64,000 nucleotides of DNA, from positions 1 to 64,000 of the forward strand of contig NZ_KQ954252.1 of assembly GCF_001519065.1 (NCBI RefSeq). The letters are read 5' to 3'. Numbering within the stretch: position 1 is the first letter of the stretch; the number at the start of each line of letters is the position of its first letter. Under the pieces are notes generated by a model. The model did no database searches and was not told the origin of the DNA. It saw nothing but the letters and a program-made list of their open reading frames with translations. The translations under genes and the position numbers were made by a program. This DNA is from Novosphingobium sp. FSW06-99. Lineage in GTDB: Bacteria > Pseudomonadota > Alphaproteobacteria > Sphingomonadales > Sphingomonadaceae. Of the stretch, positions 8,849 to 18,132 are shown piece after piece.

Positions 8849-9135
8849 CCGTCGTCGCTTTCGTAGATGCGGATGGCACGGTCGAACAAGTCGAGTTCGG
8901 CGCGTTCGGCAATCCAGGCCTGCATGTGCGGGGCCTTGAAATGCGCGGCCAGGGCTTCGCGATCGCGCCATTTCTCGCTGACATGGATCAGGCCGGGATC
9001 GAACAGATCCTGCGCATAGCTGTAGGCGATGCAGCCATCCTCGGCGCGCGTGGCGGTGACCACGCGTTCGGCCATGGGCAGCGCGCGGGCCAGATTTTCG
9101 GGCGGCAGGCGAAACGTTCCAACGACCAGGATCAT
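8836..9135 (-). CDS. Putative quinol monooxygenase (ABM domain)
   Basis: A 99-aa single antibiotic-biosynthesis-monooxygenase domain (dimeric ferredoxin-like fold, YgiN-like). It starts MILVVGTFRLPPE, with the middle motif EDGCIAYSYAQDL and the later FHVSE-like stretch IHVSEKWRDREALAAHF typical of the family. The start is ATG 9135, which lies one base from the gshA stop; a longer in-frame start at 9177 would sit inside gshA. Coupling to gshA hints at a redox role, but the reaction is unproven. Confidence 0.8.
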   Translation of the reverse strand: MILVVGTFRLPPENLARALPMAERVVTATRAEDGCIAYSYAQDLFDPGLIHVSEKWRDREALAAHFKAPHMQAWIAERAELDLFDRAIRIYESDDGQAV

Positions 9136-9136
9136 G

Positions 9137-10510
9137 TCAGAAACTCGAATCGGCATAGATGCGCGACAGATCGCCACCCCATGCGCCGTGGTACAGATCG
9201 AGCAGCCGCTCGGCCCGGGTTTGCCCGCGTGCGACGATGTCTTCCAGCGGTTGCAGATAGCCGGTTTCGTTGTCGCCCGCCGCGTTCAGCTGCGCGCGCG
9301 AGGCCAGACCGCGCTGGGCAATCGCCAGCACCGGCCCGGCAATGTCGCGCAATGTGCCGCCACCTGGCAGCGGCGCGTCGAGCGCCAGCCGGGGTACCGC
9401 CGCGCGCAAGGCTTCGCGCCCGGCCATGTCCCAGTCCTTGACCAGATCCCACGCCGCATCGAGCGCCTGGTTGTCATAGAGCAGCCCGACCCAGAACGCC
9501 GGCAGCGCGCAGATCTGGCTCCACGGGCCGCCATCGGCGCCGCGCATTTCGAGGAACGATTTCAGCCGCACTTCGGGAAAGGCGGTCGACAAGTGGTCGG
9601 TCCAGTCGGACTGGCGCGGCTTTTCGCCCGGCAAGGCGGGCAGGCGGCCATCGAGGAAATCGCGGAACGATTGGCCCGCCGCATCGATGTACTTGCCGTC
9701 GCGATAGACGAAGTACATCGGCACATCGAGCATGTAGTCGATATAGCGTTCATAGCCAAAGCCGTCTTCGAACACGAACGGCAGCATGCCGGTGCGTGCC
9801 GGATCGGTGTCCGACCAGATATGGCTGCGATACGACAGGAACCCGTTGGGTTTGCCTTCGAGAAACGGCGAATTGGCAAACAGCGCGGTCGCCAGCGGTT
9901 GCAGCGCCAGACTGACGCGGAATTTCTTGACCATGTCGGCTTCGCTCGAATAGTCGAGATTGACCTGGATGGTGCAGGTGCGCAGCATCATGTCGAGGCC
10001 CATCGAGCCGACGCGCGGCATGTGCCGCAACATGATCGCATAACGGCCCTTGGGCATGACCGGCAGTTCGGCGCGCGTCTTGTCGGGCCACAGGCCCAGG
10101 CCGAGATAGCTCAGTCCCAGCTTGTCACCCACCGCCTTGACCTGTTGCAGGTGGCGACCGGTTTCGGCGCACGTCTGGTGCAGGTTTTCCAGCGGCGCGC
10201 CCGACAGTTCGAGCTGGCCTGCCGGTTCAAGGCTGATCGCGCCGTCGGCGCCGCTCATGGCGATGACATTGCCGCCTTCCTCGACCGGTTCCCAGCCATA
10301 GTCGCCAAGGCCGGACAGCAGATCGCGGATGCCGCCGGGTTCGTCATACGACGGCGCGCGGTGGTCGGCGTTGCGATAGACGAACTTTTCGTGTTCGGTG
10401 CCGATGCGCCAGCGCTCGGCGGGCTTTTCGCCCTTTTGCATGGGGATCAGGAGCGCCTCGCGGCTCTCGATCAGGGGTTCGTTGGTGTCGGTTTCCTGCC
10501 GCGTGCTCAT
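9137..10510 (-). CDS. gshA: Glutamate-cysteine ligase
   Basis: First step of glutathione synthesis: ATP-dependent ligation of Glu and Cys. The 457-aa length and motifs (GTEHEKFVY near the N-terminus, MSGADGAISLEPAGQLELSG, YLGLGLWPDK, MLRTCTIQVNLDY) match the plant/alphaproteobacterial type rather than the E. coli type. The start is the ATG at 10510; the frame stays open upstream to 10666 but those residues overlap rsmE and lack family similarity. It is followed one base later by the small monooxygenase gene. Confidence 0.93.
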   Translation of the reverse strand: MSTRQETDTNEPLIESREALLIPMQKGEKPAERWRIGTEHEKFVYRNADHRAPSYDEPGGIRDLLSGLGDYGWEPVEEGGNVIAMSGADGAISLEPAGQLELSGAPLENLHQTCAETGRHLQQVKAVGDKLGLSYLGLGLWPDKTRAELPVMPKGRYAIMLRHMPRVGSMGLDMMLRTCTIQVNLDYSSEADMVKKFRVSLALQPLATALFANSPFLEGKPNGFLSYRSHIWSDTDPARTGMLPFVFEDGFGYERYIDYMLDVPMYFVYRDGKYIDAAGQSFRDFLDGRLPALPGEKPRQSDWTDHLSTAFPEVRLKSFLEMRGADGGPWSQICALPAFWVGLLYDNQALDAAWDLVKDWDMAGREALRAAVPRLALDAPLPGGGTLRDIAGPVLAIAQRGLASRAQLNAAGDNETGYLQPLEDIVARGQTRAERLLDLYHGAWGGDLSRIYADSSF

Positions 10511-10550
10511 GCGCGCATCCGTTAATGGGCGAATAGGTTTCGCGCTACAA

Positions 10551-11321
10551 CTATTCGCTGTCGGCGGGCCAATCGCCTGCAATACCCATCCAAAGGGCGG
10601 TGGCTGCAATGGCCGCCGTTTCACCGCGCAGGATGCGCGGGCCCAGCGTGATCGGCACGGCCGCACGATGCGCGCGGATCGCGTCGCGTTCGGCGGGATC
10701 GAACCCGCCCTCGGGCCCGATCAACAGCGCCGCGGGGCCCCGATGCGCGGCAAACGCGGCCGCCGCCGGGCCACCGCCGGTCTCATCGGCGAAAAACAGC
10801 GCGCGATCGTCGGGCCAGTCGGCCAGCAGGTGCGCCAGCGGCGCTGGGGCATCGCACACTGGCAGTGCGGTGCGCGCGCATTGTTCGGCGGCCTCGACCA
10901 GCGTGGCGCGCACGCGATCGGGATTGATGCGGTCGGCCACACAACGCCGCGTCAGCATCGGGCGGATACGCGCGACCCCCAGTTCGCAGGCCTTTTCCAG
11001 CACCAGATCGAACCGGTCCTTTTTGAGCAGCGCCGGGCACAGCCAGAAATCGGGCACATCCTCGCGGCCGCGCAGATGTGTGACACAGCGCAGAGTCATC
11101 TCGCGCTTGCCGGTCTGTTCGGCCAGCGCCAGCCATTCGCCGGTGCGGTCATCGCACAGCACCACGCTGTCGCCGGGGGCCAGGCGCATCACGCGCACGA
11201 GATAGTGCGCCTGCGCGCCATCGATGGTGGCCACCATGTCGCGGTCGAGCGGCCCCGGCACAAACAGGCGCGGCGCGGATTTCGGGGGCCAGGCAGGCGT
11301 GGCGGGCAAAGGCTCGGTCAT
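10551..11321 (-). CDS. rsmE: 16S rRNA m3U1498 methyltransferase RsmE
   Basis: A 256-aa SPOUT methyltransferase modifying U1498 of 16S rRNA. Family features are the PUA-like N-terminus (LFVPGPLDRDM, HYLVRVMRLAPGD), the central KKDRFDLVLEKACELGV stretch and the knot region LIGPEGGFDPAERD and LGPRILRGETAA. The start is ATG 11321; an upstream in-frame start at 11357 is possible but not family-like. gshA follows after 40 bp, so the two are probably cotranscribed. Confidence 0.93.
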   Translation of the reverse strand: MTEPLPATPAWPPKSAPRLFVPGPLDRDMVATIDGAQAHYLVRVMRLAPGDSVVLCDDRTGEWLALAEQTGKREMTLRCVTHLRGREDVPDFWLCPALLKKDRFDLVLEKACELGVARIRPMLTRRCVADRINPDRVRATLVEAAEQCARTALPVCDAPAPLAHLLADWPDDRALFFADETGGGPAAAAFAAHRGPAALLIGPEGGFDPAERDAIRAHRAAVPITLGPRILRGETAAIAATALWMGIAGDWPADSE

Positions 11322-11400
11322 TGCGCGGGTGGTAGGACAGGTCGGCGCACACGGCAATCGCGCTTGCCCTCGCGCGCGGGGCGGCGCAGGAAAGGCCGCG

Positions 11401-12309
11401 ATGACCGACGCAATCGTACCTGATACCCAACATAAGGGCCTGGTTGCCGCGCTGCCGCTGCCCTGGCGCCATTATGCCTCGCTGGCGCGATTCGATCGCC
11501 CGATCGGCTGGTGGCTGCTGTTCTGGCCTTGCACCTGGGGGCTGTTTCTGGCCGGCGCGACCTCGCACTGGGTCACGGTGGGGTGGTTGCTGCTGGGTTC
11601 GGTGGCAATGCGTGGCGCGGGCTGCGTGTTCAACGATATTGTCGATGCCGATCTCGACGCACGGGTGGCCCGCACCGCCGCGCGGCCGATCGCCAGCGGC
11701 GCGGTGTCGAAACGCGCAGCCTGGGCATGGATCATGGTGCTGGCCGCGGTCGGCCTGGTCGTGCTGGTGCAATTGCGCTGGCAGGCGCAAGTGGTGGCGC
11801 TGGGCAGTCTGGCGCTGGTCGCGGCCTATCCCTTCATGAAACGGGTGACCGGCTGGCCGCAGGCGTGGCTGGGGCTGGTGTTCACCTGGGGGGCGCCGAC
11901 CGGCTGGGTCGAGGCGACCGGGTTCGCGCATCCTGCCCCGCTTGGCCCGCTCTATCTGGGCTGCTGGGCGTGGTGCATGGGCTATGACACGATCTATGCC
12001 TGCCAGGATCGTGAAGACGATGCGCTGATCGGCATCGGTTCGTCGGCGCTGTCGTTCGGGCGCCATGTCCGCGCCGGGGTGACCGGGCTCTATGCGCTGG
12101 CCCTGCTTGGCTGGGCCGGGGCGATCTGGCTGGTGCGGCCCGATCCGCTGGCGCTGGTCGCGCTGGTGCCGGTGGCGATTCATCTCGGCTGGCAGGCGTT
12201 GACCTTGCAGCCCGATGATGGCGCGGGCGCGTTGCGGCGGTTTCGCAACAACCGCTTTGCCGGGCTGCTGATGGCGGCGGCGTGCTACGTGGTGGGCGCG
12301 GCGGCCTGA
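11401..12309 (+). CDS. ubiA: 4-hydroxybenzoate polyprenyltransferase
   Basis: Integral membrane prenyltransferase attaching the polyprenyl chain to 4-hydroxybenzoate in ubiquinone synthesis. A 302-aa multi-pass protein with both Asp-rich Mg/diphosphate motifs: NDIVDADLDARVART (about residues 79-93) and YACQDREDDALIG (about 198-210). An AGGAAAGG ribosome-binding stretch precedes ATG 11401. It is divergent from rsmE, with about 80 bp of shared upstream DNA. The tail overlaps the convergent NAT gene by 25 bp. Confidence 0.93.
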   Translation: MTDAIVPDTQHKGLVAALPLPWRHYASLARFDRPIGWWLLFWPCTWGLFLAGATSHWVTVGWLLLGSVAMRGAGCVFNDIVDADLDARVARTAARPIASGAVSKRAAWAWIMVLAAVGLVVLVQLRWQAQVVALGSLALVAAYPFMKRVTGWPQAWLGLVFTWGAPTGWVEATGFAHPAPLGPLYLGCWAWCMGYDTIYACQDREDDALIGIGSSALSFGRHVRAGVTGLYALALLGWAGAIWLVRPDPLALVALVPVAIHLGWQALTLQPDDGAGALRRFRNNRFAGLLMAAACYVVGAAA

Positions 12310-13118
12310 TCGGGAAACAGCGTGGCGTGGCGCGCGACGATCGCGGGCCACAGGCGCGCGGCCTCGGGCACGATCAGATCGAACCGTTCGGCCAACACGG
12401 CAACCAGCGCCTGCGCGCTGTCGATGATCTGCTCGCAGGCGCCACGCGCGTCGGTTTCGACCAGCACGCGGCCCCGCAGGCTGACATTGGTGGCCCCGCA
12501 ATCGCGCATCACCACCAGATTTTGTACAAAGTTGGATTCGGGATCGCTGGCCTGCCACGCGCACATCGCCGCGATCAGCGCCTCATCGGCGGGCACGGCG
12601 GCGAAATCATACGACATCGTATATTTGCCCAGATCGACCTGCACCCGCCAGTCGCCGCGATCGGTGTGACCGATCGCCACCGGCCACACCGGTTGCGGCC
12701 AGACCCCCGGTTCCAGCGGCAAGGGCCTGCGCAGCCAGCGGCCGAACCCGGCATCGACCAGCCAGGGCCGATCCAGCCGCACGATCAGCGCCAGGTGCGA
12801 CCCCATCGCGGGCGCGCTGAGACCGGGACGCAAGATGCCGCCGCACACCCGCTCCACGGTAAAGCCAAGCGCGCCAAGCGCGCTGCCCAACAGGCCATTG
12901 TGTTCATAGCACCAGCCGCCCCGGCGCTGCTCGACCAGCTTGGCAAAGATTGCGCCGGGATCGAGCGAGGGCGCGCGCGCCAGTTGCACATCGATGTTTT
13001 CAAACGGAATGGCCATGCAATGCGCGGCGACCAGTGCGGTCAGACCGGCCAGATCGGGGGTGGGCGGCCGATCCAGGCCCAGCCGCGCGCAATAGGCGGT
13101 CAATTGCGCGGGCGTCAT
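12285..13118 (-). CDS. nat: Arylamine N-acetyltransferase
   Basis: A 277-aa NAT-family enzyme transferring acetyl from acetyl-CoA to arylamines or hydrazines. The catalytic triad is visible: Cys70 in GGWCYEHNG, His in MGSHLALIV and Asp in VDAGFG. The FENIDVQL motif near the N-terminus is also typical. The start codon overlaps the smc stop (ATGA), so the gene is coupled to smc. The physiological substrate is unknown; xenobiotic detoxification is a common role. Confidence 0.9.
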   Translation of the reverse strand: MTPAQLTAYCARLGLDRPPTPDLAGLTALVAAHCMAIPFENIDVQLARAPSLDPGAIFAKLVEQRRGGWCYEHNGLLGSALGALGFTVERVCGGILRPGLSAPAMGSHLALIVRLDRPWLVDAGFGRWLRRPLPLEPGVWPQPVWPVAIGHTDRGDWRVQVDLGKYTMSYDFAAVPADEALIAAMCAWQASDPESNFVQNLVVMRDCGATNVSLRGRVLVETDARGACEQIIDSAQALVAVLAERFDLIVPEAARLWPAIVARHATLFPDQAAAPTT

Positions 13119-16100
13119 GCCGATGCCAGCAACTGTTCGGCGCCGCCCAGGTCCACGCTGACCAGCCGCGACACCCCGCGTTCGACCATGGTCACGCCGA
13201 ACAGGCGGTGCATCCGGCTCATCGTCACGGCGTTGTGGGTGACGATCAGATAGCGGGTGCGGGTTTCGCCGACCATCGCGTCGAGCATGTCGCAAAACCG
13301 TTCGACATTGGCATCGTCGAGCGGGGCATCGACTTCATCGAGCACGCAGATCGGCGCGGGGTTGGTCAGGAACAGCCCGAAGATCAGCGCCACGGCGGTC
13401 AGCGCCTGTTCGCCGCCCGACAGCAGGGTCAGCGATTGCAGGCGCTTGCCCGGCGGCTGGGCAAAGATTTCCAGCCCCGCTTCGAGCGGATCGTCGCTGT
13501 CGATCAGCGCCAGATGGGCCTCGCCCCCGCCGAACAGCCGCGCAAACAGCCGGCGGAAATGCGCATCGACCGCATCGAACGCGGCGCGCAGCCGTTCGCG
13601 CCCTTCGCGGTTGAGCGCGCCGATCGATCCGCGCAGCCGCGCCACCGCTTCGGTCAGTTCGGCGCGTTCGCGAATCACCGTGCCATGTTCGCCTTCGGCG
13701 GCGGCCAGATCGTCGGCGGCGACCAGATTGACTGGCCCCAGCCGCTCGCGTTCGCCCAGCAGGCGGTCGTGCGTGGCGCTGACACTGGCGGCGCTGCCCA
13801 GATCATCGGCCACAAAGCCCAGCCGTCCGGGCAGCAGCGGCGGCGGGCACTGGAACCGTTCGCCTGCGATTCCGGCCATTTCCTGGCGCCGCTGGTCCTC
13901 GTTTTCGGCACGCGCGGCCAGCCCGGCGCGGGTTTCGCGCGCGCTGGCGAGCGTTTCGGTAGCGAGCGTCAACGCCGCCCCGGCGGCTTCGCCAGCGGCC
14001 TCGGCGCGGCCTTGCGCGGTTTCGGCGGCGGCCAGATCGGCGGCGAGCCGGTCGCGCAAGGCTTCGCCCGCCACGATTTCGGCCTCCAGCGCGGGGGGCT
14101 TGGCGGCATGGACCGCTCGCTCTTCGGCCAGATCCTGCGCGCGGGTGACCATCTCCGCCAGGCGCCGCGCGGCGTCACTGGCGCGGGTTTGCCAGTTGCG
14201 GATATCGTTCTTCAACGCCGACAGCCGCTCGCGCCCGACTGCAATCGCCTGTTCGGTGGCGGCGAGCGTGGCGCTGGCGGTCTGCAACGCGGTGCGCGCG
14301 GCGCCGTTCTGTGCGCGCGCGGCCTCCAGCGCGGCGCGCCCGAGCGCCGGATCGGGCAAGGCGGAACGACGGTCTTCGGCACTGGCCAGATCGATCTGCG
14401 CGGCGGCGCGCTGCGCGTCGCAATCGGCACCGGCACGGGCCAGATCGGCGGCGCGGGTCTGACGCAGGGCCTGTGCGCCTTGCGCGGCGTCGAGCGCGCG
14501 CAAGGCGGCGCGTTCGGCATCGCCTGCGCTGGCCAGCGCACGTTCGGTGGCGGCCAATTCGGTCTGCACCCCGGCCAGTTCGCCGCGCGCGGCGGCATCG
14601 GCTGTTTCGGCTGCGGCCAGTGCGGCCTGCCGCGCGGGCAATTGCGTCTGAAGCTCGATCAGCCGGTTTTCGGCTTCGAGCTGGGCGGCTTCGGCGGCGC
14701 CTTCGCCTGCCGCGACAAATCCGTCCCAGCGGCGCAGCCGTCCGCCGCGCGTGACCAACCATTCGCCCGGTGCCAATGCACGGCCATTGTCGTGATCGGC
14801 CACACGCACCAGCGCCAGCCGTGCCGCCAGTTCGGCCGGCGCGGCGGTGACATGATGGGCCAGCGCATCGGGCAACATCGCGGGCGCTGCGGCGCCGGTC
14901 CAGAACCGGCCCTCGCCGGTGGCGGGCGCCGGGCCGAGCGGGGCCATCGCATCGCGCCCCAGCACGGCGGCGAGCGCGCGTTCGTACCCCGGCGCAACCC
15001 GTGTGGCCGACAGCGCGGTGGGACCGCGCCCTTTTTGCGCCGCCGCGCGGTCGCGCGCGGCCTTGTCACGGGCGAGCGCATCGGCTTCGCGGGCGATCCC
15101 GGCCAGATCGGCGCGCGCCGCGGCCAGCGCCTGCGCCGCCGTATCGCGCGTTTCGGTCAGCGCCTCGCGCCGGGAGGCGAGGTCGCTGCGCGCGGTGCGC
15201 GCGGCGGTCAGCGCGGCCATTGCGGCATCGCGCGCGATTTCGGCCTCTGCCACGCGCAGCGCGGGATCGGGTTCACGCGCCAGTGCCTCGGCCTGTGCGC
15301 CGATCCGCGCCGCCTCGGCCTCGATCCGCGCCACGCGTTGCCGCGCAGCGGCGACGGCGGCTTCGGCCACGCGCCATTCGGCATCGGTGCCCGCCTGTTC
15401 GGCGGTGGCCGTGGCCAGCGCGAGTTCGGCGTTGCGGCTGTCGGCTTCGGCCCGGTCGCGTGCGGAGCGCGCGGCCGGGCGGCGCTCTTCGTCGTCTTTC
15501 AGCGCGGTTTCGGCCTGGGCCAGATCGCGGGCGAGACGCGCTTGCGCCTCGGCGGCGTCGCGCGACAGGCGGTCGGCGGCGTCGCGGTCGCTGTCGATCC
15601 GCGCGATCTGGCGATCGATATCGGCCAGTCGGTCTTGCGCGGCCTGCAATTGCGCGGTCAGCGTGGCCATGCGCTGGGCATGGGCCTGTGCATCCTGGCG
15701 CCGGTCGAACAGGTCTTCGCGGCTTTGGGCCAGCGTGGCGGCGGCCTGATGCTGCTGCGCCTGCGCGGTGCGGGCCTGGTCCTGCGCAGCGCTGACCGCT
15801 GCTTCGGCCAGCGCCAGCGCGGCGCGGGCGGCCTCGGCGGCCTGCGCCGCATCGCGCCAGCGGGCATAGACCATTTGCGCCTCGGCCACACGGACCTGTT
15901 CGCTGAGCGTCTTGTAGCGTTCGGCGGCGCGCGCCTGGCGGCGCAAGGTGGCGATGCGCCCTTCCAGCCCGACGACAAGATCTTCCAGCCGTCCCAGATT
16001 GGTCTCGGTTGCGCGCAGCCGTGCCTCGGCATCGCGGCGGCGCACGTGCAGCCCGGCGATCCCGGCGGCCTCTTCCAGCATCATGCGCCGCTCGGTCGGC

Positions 16101-16552
16101 TTGGCAGCGATCACCGCGGCAATGCGCCCCTGGCTGACCAGCGCGGGGCTGTGCGCGCCGGTCGCGGCATCGGCAAACACCAGCGCGACATCGCGGGCGC
16201 GCACATCACGGCCATTGACGCGATAGACGCTGCCCGCGCCGCGCTCGATCCGGCGCACGACATCGAGTTCCTGGCCATAGGCGCCGGGCTGATCCAGCTC
16301 GGCGCTCAGTGTGACTTCGGCAAAGTCGCGCGCCGGGCGGCTGGCGGTGCCGGCAAAGATGACATCGTCCATGCCGCCGCCGCGCATCGCCCGCGCCGAG
16401 TTTTCGCCCATCACCCAGCGGATCGCTTCGAGCAAGTTGGACTTGCCGCAGCCGTTGGGACCGACCACCCCGGTCAGGCCGGGTTCGATGCGCAGCTCGG
16501 CGGGTTCGACAAAGCTTTTGAAGCCCGACAGTCGAAGCCGCTTGAACTGCAT
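13115..16552 (-). CDS. smc: Chromosome segregation protein SMC
   Basis: A 1145-aa condensin ATPase. The N-terminal head has Walker A GPNGCGKSNLLEAIRW (about residues 31-46). Long Ala/Arg/Glu-rich coiled coils flank a central hinge around PGYERALAAVLGRDAM. The C-terminal head has the signature LLSGGEQALTAVAL and Walker B ICVLDEVDAPLDD. Start ATG 16552 is immediately followed by the conserved MQFKRLRLSGFKSF. The partner genes scpA and scpB are not in the window. The coding bias is so strong that long antisense frames stay open opposite it; these are not genes. Confidence 0.96.
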   Translation of the reverse strand: MQFKRLRLSGFKSFVEPAELRIEPGLTGVVGPNGCGKSNLLEAIRWVMGENSARAMRGGGMDDVIFAGTASRPARDFAEVTLSAELDQPGAYGQELDVVRRIERGAGSVYRVNGRDVRARDVALVFADAATGAHSPALVSQGRIAAVIAAKPTERRMMLEEAAGIAGLHVRRRDAEARLRATETNLGRLEDLVVGLEGRIATLRRQARAAERYKTLSEQVRVAEAQMVYARWRDAAQAAEAARAALALAEAAVSAAQDQARTAQAQQHQAAATLAQSREDLFDRRQDAQAHAQRMATLTAQLQAAQDRLADIDRQIARIDSDRDAADRLSRDAAEAQARLARDLAQAETALKDDEERRPAARSARDRAEADSRNAELALATATAEQAGTDAEWRVAEAAVAAARQRVARIEAEAARIGAQAEALAREPDPALRVAEAEIARDAAMAALTAARTARSDLASRREALTETRDTAAQALAAARADLAGIAREADALARDKAARDRAAAQKGRGPTALSATRVAPGYERALAAVLGRDAMAPLGPAPATGEGRFWTGAAAPAMLPDALAHHVTAAPAELAARLALVRVADHDNGRALAPGEWLVTRGGRLRRWDGFVAAGEGAAEAAQLEAENRLIELQTQLPARQAALAAAETADAAARGELAGVQTELAATERALASAGDAERAALRALDAAQGAQALRQTRAADLARAGADCDAQRAAAQIDLASAEDRRSALPDPALGRAALEAARAQNGAARTALQTASATLAATEQAIAVGRERLSALKNDIRNWQTRASDAARRLAEMVTRAQDLAEERAVHAAKPPALEAEIVAGEALRDRLAADLAAAETAQGRAEAAGEAAGAALTLATETLASARETRAGLAARAENEDQRRQEMAGIAGERFQCPPPLLPGRLGFVADDLGSAASVSATHDRLLGERERLGPVNLVAADDLAAAEGEHGTVIRERAELTEAVARLRGSIGALNREGRERLRAAFDAVDAHFRRLFARLFGGGEAHLALIDSDDPLEAGLEIFAQPPGKRLQSLTLLSGGEQALTAVALIFGLFLTNPAPICVLDEVDAPLDDANVERFCDMLDAMVGETRTRYLIVTHNAVTMSRMHRLFGVTMVERGVSRLVSVDLGGAEQLLASA

Positions 16553-16579
16553 CGTCCCCGCCCCCCGGTTCGCCTGGGG

Positions 16580-17329
16580 CTAGCGCGCCCCGGCCTTTTG
16601 CAGGATCGGTTCGAGCGCGTCCCAGTTCGACACGTCGAGATTGCGACCGTTGAGAATGAACGCCGGGGTGCCGGTGACGTTGAATTCCTTGGTTGCCTTG
16701 TCGGTGGCGTTGCTCAGCGCGCTGGCCCTGGTGGCGTCGGACAGGCAGGTCGCACCCTGCGCGGTGGCGATGCCGCGCTGGGCAAAGAATTCGTTCATCC
16801 CGGCCAGGCGTGCGATCACCGGAATGCGCTGGCTGGCGGGCAGGGTCTGGACTTTTTGCAAGGCGTCCTGGCCCGCTGTTTTCAGATTGGCGAACATCGT
16901 GGGCTGCCATGCCCAATATTGCTCGGCCATCGGGATCACCGTGTCGGGCGTGTTGGCGCAAGTGGCCAGCAGCACGGCGGGCAAGTCGAGCATGTTGAGC
17001 ATGAAGAAGCGCAATTCATAGCTGACCCGGCCGCTGTTGACATAATCGTCGCGCAGATGCGGGAACCCTTCGGTCGAAAACGCCGCGCAGTGCGAACACG
17101 ACAACGCGCCATATTCGACCAGTTTCAGCGGGGCATCGGGGTTGCCCATCAGATAGCCGCCATCGGGGGTGGCGGTGATCACGTCGGACCATTGCTTGCC
17201 CGCAGGTGGCGCCACTTTGGCCAGCGCGGTGTCGGCGACGACCGGGGTGTCGGCTTTCTTGCCGCAGGCAGCCAGTCCGAGCGCAAGAGGCATGACCGCA
17301 AGAGCGAGGGCGAGACGGATCGGTTTCAT
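16580..17329 (-). CDS. DsbA-family thioredoxin-fold lipoprotein (CSHC)
   Basis: A 249-aa exported thioredoxin-fold protein. The signal sequence ends in the lipobox LGLAAC, so it is probably membrane-anchored. The active-site motif is CSHC, where classical DsbA has CPHC, and the cis-Pro loop reads GTPAFILNG. Two further cysteines (ATCANTP, GATCLSD) could form a second disulfide. It probably oxidises or isomerises periplasmic thiols. The start is ATG 17329 (MKPIRLAL); an upstream start at 17350 is possible. It lies between the second DsbA-like gene and smc on the same strand. Confidence 0.85.
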   Translation of the reverse strand: MKPIRLALALAVMPLALGLAACGKKADTPVVADTALAKVAPPAGKQWSDVITATPDGGYLMGNPDAPLKLVEYGALSCSHCAAFSTEGFPHLRDDYVNSGRVSYELRFFMLNMLDLPAVLLATCANTPDTVIPMAEQYWAWQPTMFANLKTAGQDALQKVQTLPASQRIPVIARLAGMNEFFAQRGIATAQGATCLSDATRASALSNATDKATKEFNVTGTPAFILNGRNLDVSNWDALEPILQKAGAR

Positions 17330-17395
17330 CGGGTCGAGGAGCTTTCGCAATAGGGGGAAGGCGTCGTTTAGCGCGTCACCGGGCGTGAGGGAAGT

Positions 17396-18118
17396 TCAGC
17401 GCAACCGGGCATCGATCTGCGGCTTGAGCGCATCCCAGGTATATGTCGCGGCCAGCGGCACGCCGTTGATCAGGAATGCGGGCGTGCCGTTGACGAATTC
17501 CTTGTCAGAGGCGTCCTGCGTGTGTTTGGCCACGCGGTCGGCTAGCGCCCGGTCGGCCAGGCAGCGATCGAGTTCGGGGCGAGTATAACCGCGCGCTTCC
17601 ATCAGCCCATAGAGCCCCAGGTCCGAAGCGATCGCGTGCATCTTGGTGGCGAAATCGGGGTTGTCCCAGCGGCCCTTCTGCGCTTCGGTCAATTTGCCGA
17701 TCGGTTCGAGCCAGTCGCGCTGTTTGGCCAGCAGCATCTGCGCATTGCCAAAGAATTTCGACGGCGGCCCGCATTCGGCCAGCAGCGTGGCGACCACGTC
17801 GAGCCCGTTGCGAAGGAACGGGCGCACTTCATACGATCCCTTGCCCGGCCCGATCATGCCGATGCCCAGCGGGGCGATCGCCTGCGCCTCGAATTCGGCA
17901 CAGTGCGGGCAGGTAAAGCTGATATAGGCCACCAGATGCAGCGGCGCGTCGGGATTGCCGAGCACATAGCTGTCATTGGCGGTACGGATGACATGGCCGT
18001 TCCAGTTGGCAGGGCCCTCTACACGGGCGACGGGTTTGGCCATCGCCTGTGGCGTGGCCCAGACCAGCGCGCCTGCCAGCGCGAGCATGATAAAGCGGAA
18101 CAAGCGTTTCATTGGCAT
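17396..18118 (-). CDS. DsbA-family periplasmic thiol oxidoreductase (CPHC)
   Basis: A 240-aa protein with a Sec signal peptide (MKRLFRFIMLALAGALVW, cleavage near AMA-KP), the CPHC active site in YISFTCPHCAEFEAQ and the cis-Pro loop GTPAFLING. The start is ATG 18118, or ATG 18112, which gives a more typical Lys/Arg n-region. It is related to, but clearly diverged from, the neighbouring CSHC lipoprotein, suggesting an old tandem duplication with division of labour. Confidence 0.86.
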   Translation of the reverse strand: MPMKRLFRFIMLALAGALVWATPQAMAKPVARVEGPANWNGHVIRTANDSYVLGNPDAPLHLVAYISFTCPHCAEFEAQAIAPLGIGMIGPGKGSYEVRPFLRNGLDVVATLLAECGPPSKFFGNAQMLLAKQRDWLEPIGKLTEAQKGRWDNPDFATKMHAIASDLGLYGLMEARGYTRPELDRCLADRALADRVAKHTQDASDKEFVNGTPAFLINGVPLAATYTWDALKPQIDARLR

Positions 18119-18132
18119 CTCCAGAAAACGGC

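Noticed and set aside
12950..17353. Very long plus-strand open frame (over 1400 codons) opposite smc and a dsbA-like gene
   Set aside because: It is the antisense of strongly recognisable SMC and DsbA-like proteins; the translation is low-complexity Gly/Arg/Gln with no domain.
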